This document shows positions 38,517-50,037 of a stretch of 64,000 nucleotides of DNA, piece by piece. Positions within the stretch are counted from its first letter, which is position 1. Every line of letters begins with the position of its first letter. Made by a program: the position numbers and the translations under genes. The DNA is taken from positions 39,896,458-39,960,457 of the forward strand of contig NC_088300.1 of assembly GCF_032854445.1 (NCBI RefSeq). The letters run 5' to 3'. Under the pieces are notes generated by a model, which searched no databases, was not told the DNA's origin, and saw only the letters and a program-made list of their open reading frames with translations. This stretch comes from Liolophura sinensis. Taxonomy: Eukaryota > Mollusca > Polyplacophora > Chitonida > Chitonidae.

Positions 38517-39169
38517 GTAAGCAGTTTGTCTGAATGTCAGTTTATTTTGTTGTATAAGTTATAAGGTCCAAAAAACGATCTTCAAATATATTGTCAAATA
38601 TTAAGATTTTCAATATTTTGTTTATACTCTTCAATCACTTTTGTGTTTCAGATAGCCGTCATTTTTTTAACAGAAATGTCACAAGTAATACATGGGATCT
38701 GGGTGCTAATTTTTACTCAGCAGCTCATGCTTTAACCTATCAGTGGCATGCTTACTACATTAACTGTCTGTTTCTGTCAAAATTCTACATTGAAAATTGT
38801 TTCCTCATTCGCGTTATAGTAAAAACAATGGAGAAACTGAAAATGCCATGTAGATAATGTTACTTTGAAATGTTGTCGTTTTATTGGGCGTGAAAACAGC
38901 TGGCAACCTCAAACTTCAAGCGCCATTGTCTTTGACTGGCTGCTCTGTTGTGGCGAGTGTAGTGGCACCCATCTTGAAATGTAATATTGGCAATTGTGGC
39001 TTATTACATTCTTAGTAAAACAGAGATTTGATCAGTGTAGATGTGTGTTCAGATCCGGGCTCTGTTGCAGGTTTTGTCCTAAGAATCTACATGAAGTACA
39101 GTATAGTTTCAAGGTTCCCACTGATCCTTGAAAGCCTAGGGATTCTGGTGATAAGTTTTCCAGACCTTG

Positions 39170-39255
39170 AAATGCGGTCGCTGTGAGTTCAAGTCCAGCT
39201 CATGCTGGCTTCTTCTCCGGCCATATGTGGGAAAGTCTGCCAGCAACCCGCGACT
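39170..39255 (+). repeat. SINE-A head-side fragment
   Basis: TGCGGTCGCTGTGAGTTCAA to GTCTGCCAGCAACCCGCGA; the 3' half is absent. Confidence 0.8.
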
Positions 39256-39822
39256 TGTTAGAATTAGTTTTGTTTGCTAATTTCAAGCCCAAATATTTCT
39301 AAACTGGTAGGGCAAATTACCATTTTTAGTAGGCCAAGTGACTCAGATTTCAGTTTTCTTCTTCTTCTTTTTTTTTTTTGCTAATAACTTTATTATACCG
39401 TGATGCAGATTTGACCTTACACACGTATGATATAACTTCATGCGCTAAATCCAGAAAAGTCAAGAATGGTAACTTGCTTAAAACTTGGACCTCGGCAATA
39501 CTTACTGGCAAACAGCTTTAATTTGTTGATTTGTGTTCATTCATCAATAAGCATTGGACTACCATAAGCATGTATATACTACCTGTATTGAAAAAATGAA
39601 TGTGTATGTTGTGTATGTAATCAACTTGTTAAGGTTAATGTGTCGCTGTATTTTAGTTCTCCTCTGTACATGTAACCATTCATAGACGTTAAGATGTTCA
39701 TGAATTGTGAACAAGTTTTTACAATCATTAAACCCACCAGTAAAGAACTCAGTAAGGTCAAGGTGTGAACATAGTGAAAAAATATGAAGTTTTAGAATAT
39801 GTTGATATTCCTGTCCAGGTGA

Positions 39823-41972
39823 ACATTGACTTCAGTCTTGGTAATATGTCAGGAAGGTGGTGTTATTGACTTCAGTCTTGGCAATGTGTCAGGAATGTGG
39901 ATGTTATTGACTTCACCCTTGGTAATGTGTCGGGAAGGTGGTGTTATTGACTTCAGCCCTGGTAATGTGTCAAGAAGGTGGTGCTATTGACTTCAACCTT
40001 GGTAATGTGTCAGGAAGGTGGTGTTATTGACTTCAGCCTTGGTAATGTGTTGGGAAGGTGGTGTTATTGACTTCAGCCCTGGTAATGTGTCGGGAAGGTG
40101 GTGCTATTGACTTCAACCTTGGTAATGTGTTGGGAAGGTGGTGTTATTGACTTCAGTCTTGGCAATGTGTTGGGAAGGTGGTGTTATTGACTTCAGCCTT
40201 GGTAATGTGTTGGGAAGGTGGTGTTATTGACTTCAGCCCTGGTAATGTGTGGGGAAGGTGGTGTTATTGACTTCAGCCTTGGTAATGTGTCGGGAAGATA
40301 GTGTTATTGACTTCGCCTTGGTAATGTGTTGGGAAGGTGGTTTTATAGACTTCAGCCAGGCCAATGTGTCAGGAAGGTGGTTTTATTGACTTCAGCCTTG
40401 GTAATGTGTCAGGAAGGTGGTGTTATAGACTTCAGCCTTGGTAATGTGTTGGGAAGGTGGTTTTATTGACTTCAGACTTGGTAATGTGTCGGAAGATGGT
40501 GTTATAGACTTCAGCCAGGCCAATGTGTTGGGAAGGTGGTTTTATTGACTTCAGCCTTGGTAATGTGTCAGGAAGGTGGTGTTATAGACTTCAGCCTTGG
40601 TAATGTGTCAAGAAGGTGGTTTTATTGACTTCAGCCTTGGCAATGTGTCGGAAGATGGTGTTATTGAATTTGGCCTTGGCAATGTGTTGGGAAGGTGGTG
40701 TTGTTGACTTCAGCCTTTGATATGTGTAGGGAAGATGGTGTTATTGACTTTAGCCTTGGTAATGTGTCGGGAAGGTGGTGTTATTGACTTCAGCCTTGGT
40801 AATGTGTCGGGAAGGTGGTGTTATAGACTTCAGCCAGGCCAATGTGTCAGGAAGGTGGTTTTATTGACTTCAGCCTTGGTAATGTGTCAGGAAGGTGGTG
40901 TTATAGACTTCAGCCGACCCAATGTGTCGGGAAGGTGGTTTTATTGACTTCAGCCTTGGTAATGTGTCGGAAGATGGTGTTATAGACTTCAGCCAGGCCA
41001 ATGTGTCGGGAAGGTGGTTTTATTGACTTCAGCCTGGGTAATGTGTCAGGAAGGTGGTGTTATAGACTTCAGCCGACCCAATGTGTCGGGAAGGTGGTTT
41101 TATTGACTTCAGCCTTGGCAATGTGTCGGAAGATGGTGTTATTGAATTTTGCCTTGGCAATGTGTTGGGAAGGTGGTGTTGTTGACTTCAGCCTTTGATA
41201 TGTGTAGGGAAGATGGTGTTATTGACTTCAGCCTTGGTAATGTGTCGGGAAGGTGGTGTTGTTGACTTCAGTCTTTGATATGTGTCGGGAAGGTGGTTTT
41301 ATTGACTTCAGCCTTGGCAATATGTCGGAAGATGGTGTTATTGACTTCAGCCTTGACAATGTGTAGGGAAGGTGGTGTTGTTGACTTCAGCCAGGGCAAT
41401 GTGTTGGGAAGATGGTGTTATTGACTTTAGCCTTGGCAATGTGTAGGGAAGGTGGTGTTATTGACCTCAGCCAGGCCAATGTGTGGGGAAGGTGGCATTA
41501 TTGACTTCAGCCAGGGCAGTGTGTCGGAAGATGGTGTTATTGAATTTGGCCTTGGCAATGTGTTGGGAAGGTGGTGTTGTTGACTTCAGCCTTTGATATG
41601 TGTAGGGAAGATGGTGTTATTGACTTCAGCCTTGGTAATGTGTCGGGAAGGTGGTGTTGTTGACTTCAGTCTTTGATATGTGTCGGGAAGGTGGTTTTAT
41701 TGACTTCAGCCTTGGCAATATGTCGGAAGATGGTGTTATTGACTTCAGCCTTGACAATGTGTAGGGAAGGTGGTGTTGTTGACTTCAGCCAGGGCAATGT
41801 GTTGGGAAGATGGTGTTATTGACTTTAGCCTTGGCAATGTGTAGGGAAGGTGGTGTTATTGACCTCAGCCAGGCCAATGTGTGGGGAAGGTGGCATTATT
41901 GACTTCAGCCAGGGCAGTGTGTCAAGAAGGTGGTGTTATTGACTTCAGCCTTGGCCATGTGTTGGGAAGGTT
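39823..41972 (+). repeat. 40 bp minisatellite, about 53 units, in intron 7
   Basis: Unit GTGTTATTGACTTCAGCCTT GGTAATGTGTCGGGAAGGTG. Variants (GAATTTGGCC, CTTTGATATGTGTAGG, CAGCCAGGCC) recur in the same order near 40650, 41130 and 41530, so blocks of about 10 units have been duplicated. This is the longest array in the window. Confidence 0.96.
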
Positions 41973-42727
41973 GTTTTCAAGACAGACAGTCAGCTACTCA
42001 TGCTATAGCTTATTGAGTTCAGTTGAGCAATTTAAGGACTGGCATCTTGTGTAAATGTCACCAGCTGTTTCCAAGCCCCTTTTGCATGTTATATGGTCAT
42101 CACAGGAGAAGTGATTTACTGCAGCTAAGCTTTACCCAGCTTTTACACTTAAACCTACTTCTGGAAAGGTCTGCTGTCTGGAGTTCTAAACCATGCAATT
42201 AGCAACTTGGCATGAATGTATATTTCATCAGTGTTCTGTGCTGTACTGTAGAATGTTTCAACTGCTATGTATGAAAATGTTTCATTATTTAAATCCCCAA
42301 AATGAAGGATTATCAGCTAGTTTCATGCAAGCTCATTATTGTTCAATGACCCACCATAGATAAAACATTTTGAGCTGTACAATTGCTGAGTGTTCTGAAT
42401 GATCCAGTGAGTGGGGTGTAAATTAACATTGAGCGAACGTGTAGAAGAGTAATATAAGTTTGTCTCATTCACGAAGACTACAGCCTGTGTTTTGAAAGAA
42501 ATTACCTATTAGCCAGGCAGTCAATTACAGTTGAACCAATAAGTTCAGGTGTCCATGACTGAAAGAAGCAATCACTGTTAATCGTTTTTTCGCTGCCGTT
42601 CGCAGTTCATTGAAGTTTCCATTGGTTGCACATTCTAGATTCCTTAATGCCTCTATACATGGCACTGATCTGAGATTTTCATGTGTTCACTCGGGATTCA
42701 TGCTGTACTCCATCTTGTCTCTTTCAG

Positions 42728-42879
42728 GAAGCTCTTAGAAACAGATTAGTGTTAGACCGCCATACAGAAGTAGCCATTAAAGAAAGAAGATCAGCGATAC
42801 AGAGGGAAGCAGCCGAATTAACGTCTTATATCAAACAGAACCAGGATGTTACTCAGACTCTGGTGAATATATGCCAACG
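42728..42879 (+). CDS. F-BAR gene exon 8 (coiled coil)
   Basis: Acceptor catcttgtctctttcag, donor CG|gtaagc; 50 codons plus two bases. The product includes EALRNRLVLDRHTEVAIKER and LTSYIKQNQDVTQTLVNICQ, rich in charged residues with heptad-like leucine and valine spacing, so a coiled coil after the F-BAR domain is likely. It ends in phase 2. The only later exon seen with a matching phase is 59457-59568 (CG + G = Arg). The blocks at 54 kb do not match this phase directly, so an unseen exon would be needed to connect them. Confidence 0.8.
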
Positions 42880-42999
42880 GTAAGCAGAAAACGGTACTGA
42901 TTTCCTCTCAGATTGCACCATTATAAATTTGTTCATGGAATTGCCTTGTGATGTCATGAGATTATGAGCATTTGTCAACTGCTTTTTGCCAACCTAATT

Positions 43000-43218
43000 C
43001 CTCAACCTTTTGACATATGAAAAACCAATTTCAGTGCAATTTAGGCACATTTTTAGTTTAATTTTGGAGACAAGACTACATTGGTTGGGTTGAACCAATA
43101 CTTCACAGAAAGTATAATTTGAATAGTCGACAAAGAATAATTCCTTCAGAATATGCTTGAAAAAAAAACAAACCCACTTAATTAGCACACATGCAAAAAA
43201 GGTGAAAAATTACAGGTC
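43000..43218 (+). repeat. MITE-1 copy
   Basis: Starts CTAATTCCTCAACCTTTTGA; internal GGAGACAAGACTACATTGGT; ends AAAAAGGTGAAAAATTACAG. Confidence 0.78.
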
Positions 43219-43404
43219 CAATTAAACTAGGAGACATGTGTGATTTTGTAGTATTGTGTTATATAACCACACCTGCTCTTAGGGAACATGCATTTGAGGT
43301 GTATCTACACTTCATCATTTAACAGAACATGCTTAAGACCTTACAGTCAGTCGTAGTTGTGTGCGATACAAACTTTCAGTGCCACGGCATTTTGAACTTT
43401 GTTA

Positions 43405-43520
43405 ATCGACTTATTTGATTGTATGGTAGTTTTTTGCCATACTTAAGAATATTTACCTAATGTGACAACCAGCATTGTGGTGGGAGGAGACTGGGATTGG
43501 CCCAGGAGGAAAACCATGGC
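43405..43520 (-). repeat. SINE-A, decayed fragment
   Basis: TTATTTGATTGTATGGTAGT then CATACTTAAGAATATTTACC and CCAGCATTGTGGTGGGAGGA. Confidence 0.75.
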
Positions 43521-43689
43521 CATCCACCTCTCTCATAATTGAAATAATACACGAGTGCTTGTTGTTTGAAATTGGAGTGTTGTATTCTGTATATGTATAT
43601 TGCTACATGTATATTGTTACTACAGTATTGCCATGTTGGAGATTTGTTCTAAAACACTTACCCTAACATTTTTCCGTATTCTAAGAGTT

Positions 43690-43860
43690 CTATTGAGTTC
43701 AGAAAGGTGATATGAGGTTTGCTTGGAACATGGGGTGATATTCTACTGGGAAATTGTAAATTTCAGCACCAAAAAAATATTTTGTGACCTTTGTTTGCCC
43801 CTTGGTGGGCCAAATTTGAGGTAATTTAGGGAATACATTACATCCATGAACATTATGAAG
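43690..43860 (+). repeat. Dispersed repeat, second copy
   Basis: Similar to 28560-28770 through the ACTGGGAAATTGTAAATTTC block; type unknown. Confidence 0.5.
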
Positions 43861-44024
43861 ATTTCAGGTAATAAGTGCTATACCAGCTTATGAATATAGC
43901 CATCAATGGCTATATTGTCATAGCCACTTTAAGTTAAAAAACAGATTGATCCATCAATGAGCTTAGCATAGTGCAATAGCAGCAATATTCCGAAAAAACT
44001 GAGAAGCCATATATTTGACATTTC

Positions 44025-44068
44025 AATTTTATTTGTCATCCTGTATCCTGAAGATGACAAATAAAATT
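44025..44068. other. Perfect hairpin, 16 bp stem
   Basis: AATTTTATTTGTCATC at 44025-44040 is the exact reverse complement of GATGACAAATAAAATT at 44053-44068, with a 12 base loop. The surrounding bases (GACATTTCAA / TTGTCGACATATTGAAACG) extend it imperfectly. Confidence 0.85.
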
Positions 44069-44119
44069 TTGTCGACATATTGAAACGTCATAGATGCGAC
44101 TTCTAACTTTTTTGAGAAG

Positions 44120-44202
44120 TATTCTATGCTTTTACATTATGCTATGTTTTTACATTATGCTATGTTTTTACATTATGCTATGTTTTTACATTATGCTATG
44201 CT
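44120..44202 (+). repeat. 18 bp tandem repeat, about four to five units
   Basis: Unit TTTTTACATTATGCTATG. Confidence 0.9.
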
Positions 44203-44374
44203 TTACGTTTATGGATATTACTATTATTATTCTTATTAGTCCCATTACTCTAATATGTGGCTCGGTGTTATGTTGTTACATGTCATTTACATATAAACCA
44301 GTGTTTTGGTAATTGCCTTCATTAGGAAACTGATATTCTGGAGCAGATGATTAGGAAATGAGGAAATAACTGTA

Positions 44375-44586
44375 TTTATTTTATTTATTTATTGGATTGG
44401 TGTTTTACGCCGTATTCAAGAATATTTCACTTTTACGACGGTGGCCAGCATTATGGCGGGAGGAAACCGGGCAATGCCCGGGGGGAAACCAGGCCAGACT
44501 TGAACTCACGGCGACCGCATTGGTGAGAGGCTCCTGGGTCATTACGCCGCGCTAGCACGCAAACCAACTGAGCCACAGAGGCCCCT
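44375..44586 (-). repeat. SINE-A with internal deletion and TSD
   Basis: Reverse copy with head (minus: GGGGCCTCTGTGGCTCAGTT) and tail; about 50 bp of the middle are missing. Flanks AAATAACTGTA at 44364-44374 and 44587-44597 are exact. Confidence 0.93.
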
Positions 44587-44696
44587 AAATAACTGTAGTT
44601 ATATATACTAGCTGAATAGGTCTAATTAGTAACTTGCTGAAGTCAGTATATGAAGTCCCTGATCTGAACTGTATTCAAACCACCTATTCCTCCTCC

Positions 44697-45052
44697 CCAG
44701 GACCGACACCGATGACTCATTTTGTAGAACGTCAGCTTAAGGGGGCGATAGATTCAGGGTCAATCCTGAGTAGGGTCACACCTAAAACCTGAAAAGAGGA
44801 AATTGTAGCTTACATTGTTGGAGTTCAGCATTAAGCCTTGGCATAGTGCAATGACTGGTTGACCTGTATCAGTATAATGGCTCAGGTGAGGCGGCTTACT
44901 TGCCTTCGGTAAGTCATCTCAGCGAAGAAGCACTAGATAAAAGAGAGGTGAGAATCTGTCCTGCAACAAGGAGGTACATTACATGCACTCCAAGGACTCC
45001 TTCGTCGTCACATGATTGAAAAATTGTTAAGTACGACTTTAAACCTTAAAGC
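44697..45052 (+). repeat. SINE-B, full-length
   Basis: Head decayed (GATGACTCATTTTGTAGAAC), B-box CAGGGTCAATCCTGAGTAGG, central GGTTGACCTGTATCAGTATA and tail GATTGAAAAATTGTTAAGTA. Matches the reverse copy at 7872-8214. Confidence 0.83.
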
Positions 45053-46352
45053 ACACAGTCACTCCTCAACCTAGGAAAATGACCACCGGTGTAAAGTTAA
45101 ATATTTTTGAAAGCATGTTAAGTTCCAACTTAGATCCTGAACTTAAGCGAACTTAATTCTCTTTCTTTATAGCCATACTGGCATTTGTGGCTGTGAATCC
45201 AGTCTTTAACCAAATTAGTTGATCAATGAAAGAAATTTTTGAAGAGATATTAAAGTATGACGTGAATTTGGATTTCTTCATGATTCCTGGGGACGTCAGG
45301 AGTTCTCTCGTTGTGTTAAGTGATACATCGACTGACAAAAGAACAAAAGTAAAATATGCATGAATATGCTGCATGATACAGGTGTCACTATATGTGTATG
45401 CAGATTGCTGACGAAGATGCTCACAACTGCTGATGCAACTGTGTTTTTTAGATCTCAACATGGAAATGCATGACCTGCTGCAGTGCATTGCCATCGATTC
45501 TTGTCTGAGATGAGATGGACCTTTATATTAACTGAGCCAAATCAATATGATTGCTGCAGTGTTGTGTGACATGTACCGGCGTACAGTATATCAGGATGTA
45601 TTCTTTGGTACATGTAACAATATAAGTGACACATCTCCGCTGGATGCAGGTGTGCAAGTATTTTGCAGTGGGTCTCCAGAGTTTGAATCCTTCAGGAAAA
45701 TTTGACTGGCTTCAATGTTTTAAATGTCGCAGTTTCGTGGGTTCTTCGTGTTATGACCTGCCCAGGACTATGACCTATGAAGGATCATGTTGGCAATCTG
45801 ACATTACTCCACCTGCAGTGACACCTTTCATCAACACGTTTTTTTTTTGTTTTGTTTTTTTTTTTGATTTTTGTATTACATCATTTTGAATTTAACAGAA
45901 GGTATTTCAGAAACAAAGTCGTACAACAGTCTAGCTCACTGATTCTTTCTTGTCTGAGTTAAAAGGTCAGGAATTTTGGATTCACTTTTTTTTTTCACTG
46001 TATATCTGTACACAAACAAGATTATTATATATACATATATGTGTTAAAGTTCCAAAGTATTCTTGATAATCTAACTTTCAAACCTGAAAATCTGCAACAC
46101 TATATTTGAGCTTCATTTATGGCCATATAATCAGGGATGTTTAAGGTTTTCAAATGGAGTGAAGTTTAACATGTTTATGTCTGTGTGTTTGTTAACTGAG
46201 TTTTTCACTCGATGTCAGAAAGAGTCTGGCAAGGTGAACTTATGCTTTTCCAAGTTAGCTTAAATATGCACAGCACACTGATGTGACTGTCCAGTACATT
46301 AGAACCAATGTTATCTGACCCTAGGAGGAAGTTAGCAGCTGACCATGTATGT

Positions 46353-47100
46353 CACAGGTCCAGGCCAGGTAGAGCACCAGACTGCATGCAGTTGCGTACA
46401 ACAGTGCATGTTGTCACAGGTCTTGGCCAGACAGAGCACCAGACTGCATGCAGTTGTGTACAACAGTGCATGTTGTCACAAGTCTGGGCCCGGCAGAGCA
46501 CCAGACCGCATGCAGTTGTGTACAACAGTGCATGTTGTCACAGGTCTGGGCCAGGCAGGGCACCAGACTGCATGCAGTTGTGTACAACAGTGCATGTTGT
46601 CACAGGTCTGGGCCCGGCAGAGCACCAGACTGCATGCAGTTGTGTACAACAGTGCACGTTGTCACAGGTCCGGGCCAGGCAGAGCACCAGACTGCATGCA
46701 GTTGTGTACAACAGTGCACGTTGTCACAGGTCCGGGCCAGGTAGAGCACCAGACTGCATGCAGTTGTGTACAACAGTGCATGTTGTCACAGGTCTGGGCC
46801 CGGCAGAGCACCAGACTGCATGCAGTTGTGTACAACAGTGCACGTTGTCACAGGTCCGGGCCAGGCAGAGCACCAGACTGCATGCAGTTGTGTACAACAG
46901 TGCACGTTGTCACAGGTCCGGGCCAGGTAGAGCACCAGACTGCATGCAGTTGTGTACAACAGTGCATGTTGTCACAGGTCTGGGCCAGGCAGAGCACCAG
47001 GCCGCATGCAGTTGTGTACAACAGTGCATGTTGTCACAGGTCTGGGCCAGGCAGAGCACCAGACTGCATGCAGTTGTGTACAGCAGTGCATGTTGTCACA
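46353..47100 (+). repeat. 62 bp minisatellite, 12 units
   Basis: Unit GGTCTGGGCCAGGCAGAGCA, CCAGACTGCATGCAGTTGTG, TACAACAGTGCATGTTGTCA, CA. No stop occurs in any plus-strand frame, so frames of 265 and 283 codons cross it. Since 62 is not a multiple of three, the reading cycles through three frames, which no selected protein would do. Each unit contains the 12 bp perfect palindrome ACTGCATGCAGT. Confidence 0.96.
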
Positions 47101-49548
47101 AATAAGCTACTAGCCATTTTTCAAATTGCTCATGAGAGATTGTGGTTACAAACTTTGACAATGACAAACCACTTGCACTTTTTGATTTATAACTGAAGTG
47201 AATGTCTGAATATGCTCTGTCAAAAAATAACGTTGAAGAAAAGAGGAACCATATAAAGAAAATCTTCAGTCCTATGCAACTTCATATGTTCACAATTATT
47301 TTATACGTATATATCTCTGGGCTGCTGAATTGGCACTGCGATCCAGCCTTCAGTATATTTAGTCAATTTGTCTCACAAGTGAGTAAATTTAAAGCCTGGG
47401 AAGATGATACGTGTGAACAGATGGCTGCATGCATGTATACAGCTCTCTTTGGGGGTGAATATCTCAGGGGTCATTTAGATGATTGAGGAATGAATACAGC
47501 TGAATAAATGACATCTTAAAGTCAGTTGTATTTCAGTTTAATGTAAAGGTAAGGTATGATCAGAATGACACAGTGCCTGCTGTATATTACACTCACATAA
47601 GTACATTCACCTGCACGATGTTGGTTTACTGTGTTCAGTTTTATTGTCTACAGGAGGAAGACTGATCATGGACTGTATGAACCAGCCTGTTTATAATAAA
47701 TAAAGCAATGTAACTATGAAGAAATTCATTTTGTCGATGTGAATATTTTGACTTTAATTGTCAGGAGAATTGTGGCAGAACATGAGATCGTCGAAATGAA
47801 TTTGTCGGGAGCTTATTTATTATGCGCGAATAAGCTGTTCATTGGATGATCTAGAACCTGTGTACATGTATATCTTCTCAGAATTGAGTGACTGAATGTG
47901 TCTTGATTGTGATCTTTATTGATAACTGTTGGTCGCTTCTCTGGCACATCCCTCATACAGCACATCATGTGCCTGCTCATATTTGATTTTAGTTGTGATC
48001 ATCATGTGGCTTTATACATTGCCCTGTCTGTTGGTCAATCAAATTTTGAACGTCTTGATCTTTTTAACACAGCAAAGCTTTTCTTAGGACGGAACAAGCT
48101 TGTATGAGCTTTATTCCCGCCAGTTGTATTTTGCACTTATATCTGTGTGTTTATTTTTAAGTTTTATGGCAAATAAATGAAATGAATTCATGTAGCTAGG
48201 GGACAATGTGTAGGATGATATTGACATTATCACGGATGTTGCAGCTATTTGCAAATTTGCATGTACATGTGTTTCTTGGGTATTTTTTTTGTAGAGGTTT
48301 CTTTGGAAATTGATCCTTCAACTATTACCCCGAATATACAAATGGAAATGGCAGGATGCAAAATAATGGGGCATGGGATAGATTTAGCCAAGCCATGACG
48401 TAACCCAGAAGCTTGCATGCACATACTGTGGGCTAAGCTCAAAGGATAATATGGCAAAGTACTTGATCCTCAACTGTGCCAAGCCAGGCACTCCAACCAT
48501 GGTACACCTATATAGCTAATGAATATTTCTGTGGTGAAAGACTTGCTAGACGAGGTATTGTTGACGTAACTTGAAGGTACTCTTTCCTTTATCATGGCAA
48601 TTACAGATAGTGGAATGCAAGGCAATTCTGGCAAAGCAGTTAGGCTTTGTCATAAACAACTACACAAGTCTAACTAATCAGCAGACTTTAAATATTTAGT
48701 GTTGTAAGGCTCAGTCTGTCAGTGTGTGTAGGAGTTTTAAGAAAAACAACACCAATGTTAGTCTTCAAATCACTTGCATTTTTAAAATAATTCCAAGTAA
48801 TGCATAAGGGGCATAAATCTTTTGTTTCTAAGATATGTTCCGTAGCATTGATTAAGGTGTCTGAAATCGAAACCCTTTGTGTGAATGATACAAAGTAAAC
48901 ATCATTGTTTTTGAGATCAATCCACCATTGATACTTAGTCTGAATTATTTATAACTGCTTTCTTTGTGGTGGCATTACTGTTTTATACATGGAAACCGTG
49001 TGTATATGCAGTCTGACACACAAGATTTCTGCTGTCTGCTTCATTGCTGACAATCTGATAGACTGTAGTGGCTGCATCAAAAGAGTAATAAATAGCAACT
49101 GTCTGATGTGTGCATGTCATATACATGTTATATACATGTCAAAAGAAAAATTTAAATAAAAGATGAAGGCTGCCAACATCACAAAGATCATGTGTATACA
49201 TATATGGTTTTATCCTATGTCTGTAGGTTGTGACAGCTAGCTGTATAGACACATATATGACGCACTCTCTACTTTTTTGTTCTATAGTCATGCACCTGTA
49301 TTCGAATGCCATCTATATTTGTGCAGAAATTAATTTTAAGATCATTTCTTTTTTTAACTCTAGGCTTAATTAAGTTAAGACTAATCCACATATATTGTCT
49401 GATTTTCTTTGCAATATTTCGCTCACTCTATGGAACCTCAGATCAAGTTTTGAAAACATCACTGATGCATGCACAACTTTTGCAAATTTCATTAGTTCTA
49501 ATTGTTGTTGATAATATGTTATAGCTGAAAATCAGTTTGCTCTGTGTA

Positions 49549-49752
49549 CCCTAACTCATCAACCTTTTCGCATATGAAAGATTGACTTTCAGTGCAGTTT
49601 ATACATATATGTAATTAGATTTTGAACAAAAAACTACATTGGTTGGAATGGCCAATTTCAGGGCTTCACAAAAGGTATGGTTTTATCAGTCTATGCAGAA
49701 TATGTTTGAATAAAGACCCTGCAAATATGTGAAAGGGTTGATCAATTACAGT
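49549..49752 (+). repeat. MITE-1 copy
   Basis: Termini TACCCTAACTCATCAACCTT and GTGAAAGGGTTGATCAATTA; internal AACTACATTGGTTGGAATGG. Confidence 0.8.
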
Positions 49753-50037
49753 GTGCAAATTTTGTATTTTTAGCATTGGATACAATTTCTCTGATTTAGC
49801 TTGTTAAATAACATCTTCAGATTGCACTTCTTGGCTATAGACAGCTACACTATTTGACTGTGTATGTATTATAAAAAATTCTTTGAAGCAAAAATTCATA
49901 GTTTGTAACGCATTATCAATTTTTACACATCATTTTTGCACATTGTAACTTACTTTAATGTAACAGAAAACATTCTTTATTCCCTTGATTAAGACTAAAT
50001 TAAGCAATCATGTCCACATTCAGATTGTATATATATA

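Larger units (their letters stand above)
38517..42727. other. Intron 7
   Basis: Holds a SINE-A fragment at 39170-39255 (GAGTTCAAGTCCAGCTCATG) and the 40 bp array; otherwise unique. Confidence 0.7.

Noticed and set aside
45153-45494. 113-codon minus-strand frame as a gene
   Set aside because: No splice or promoter context, no recognised motif, and a composition typical of chance frames next to a SINE.
46308-47196. 265 and 283 codon frames across the 62 bp array
   Set aside because: The unit is not a multiple of three and all three frames are stop-free, so the frames are by-products of the repeat.
47202-47486. 94-codon frame after the 62 bp array as an exon
   Set aside because: Part of it (KAWEDDTCEQMAACMY) looks protein-like, but no acceptor and donor pair gives a usable phase and the start is AT-rich noise.
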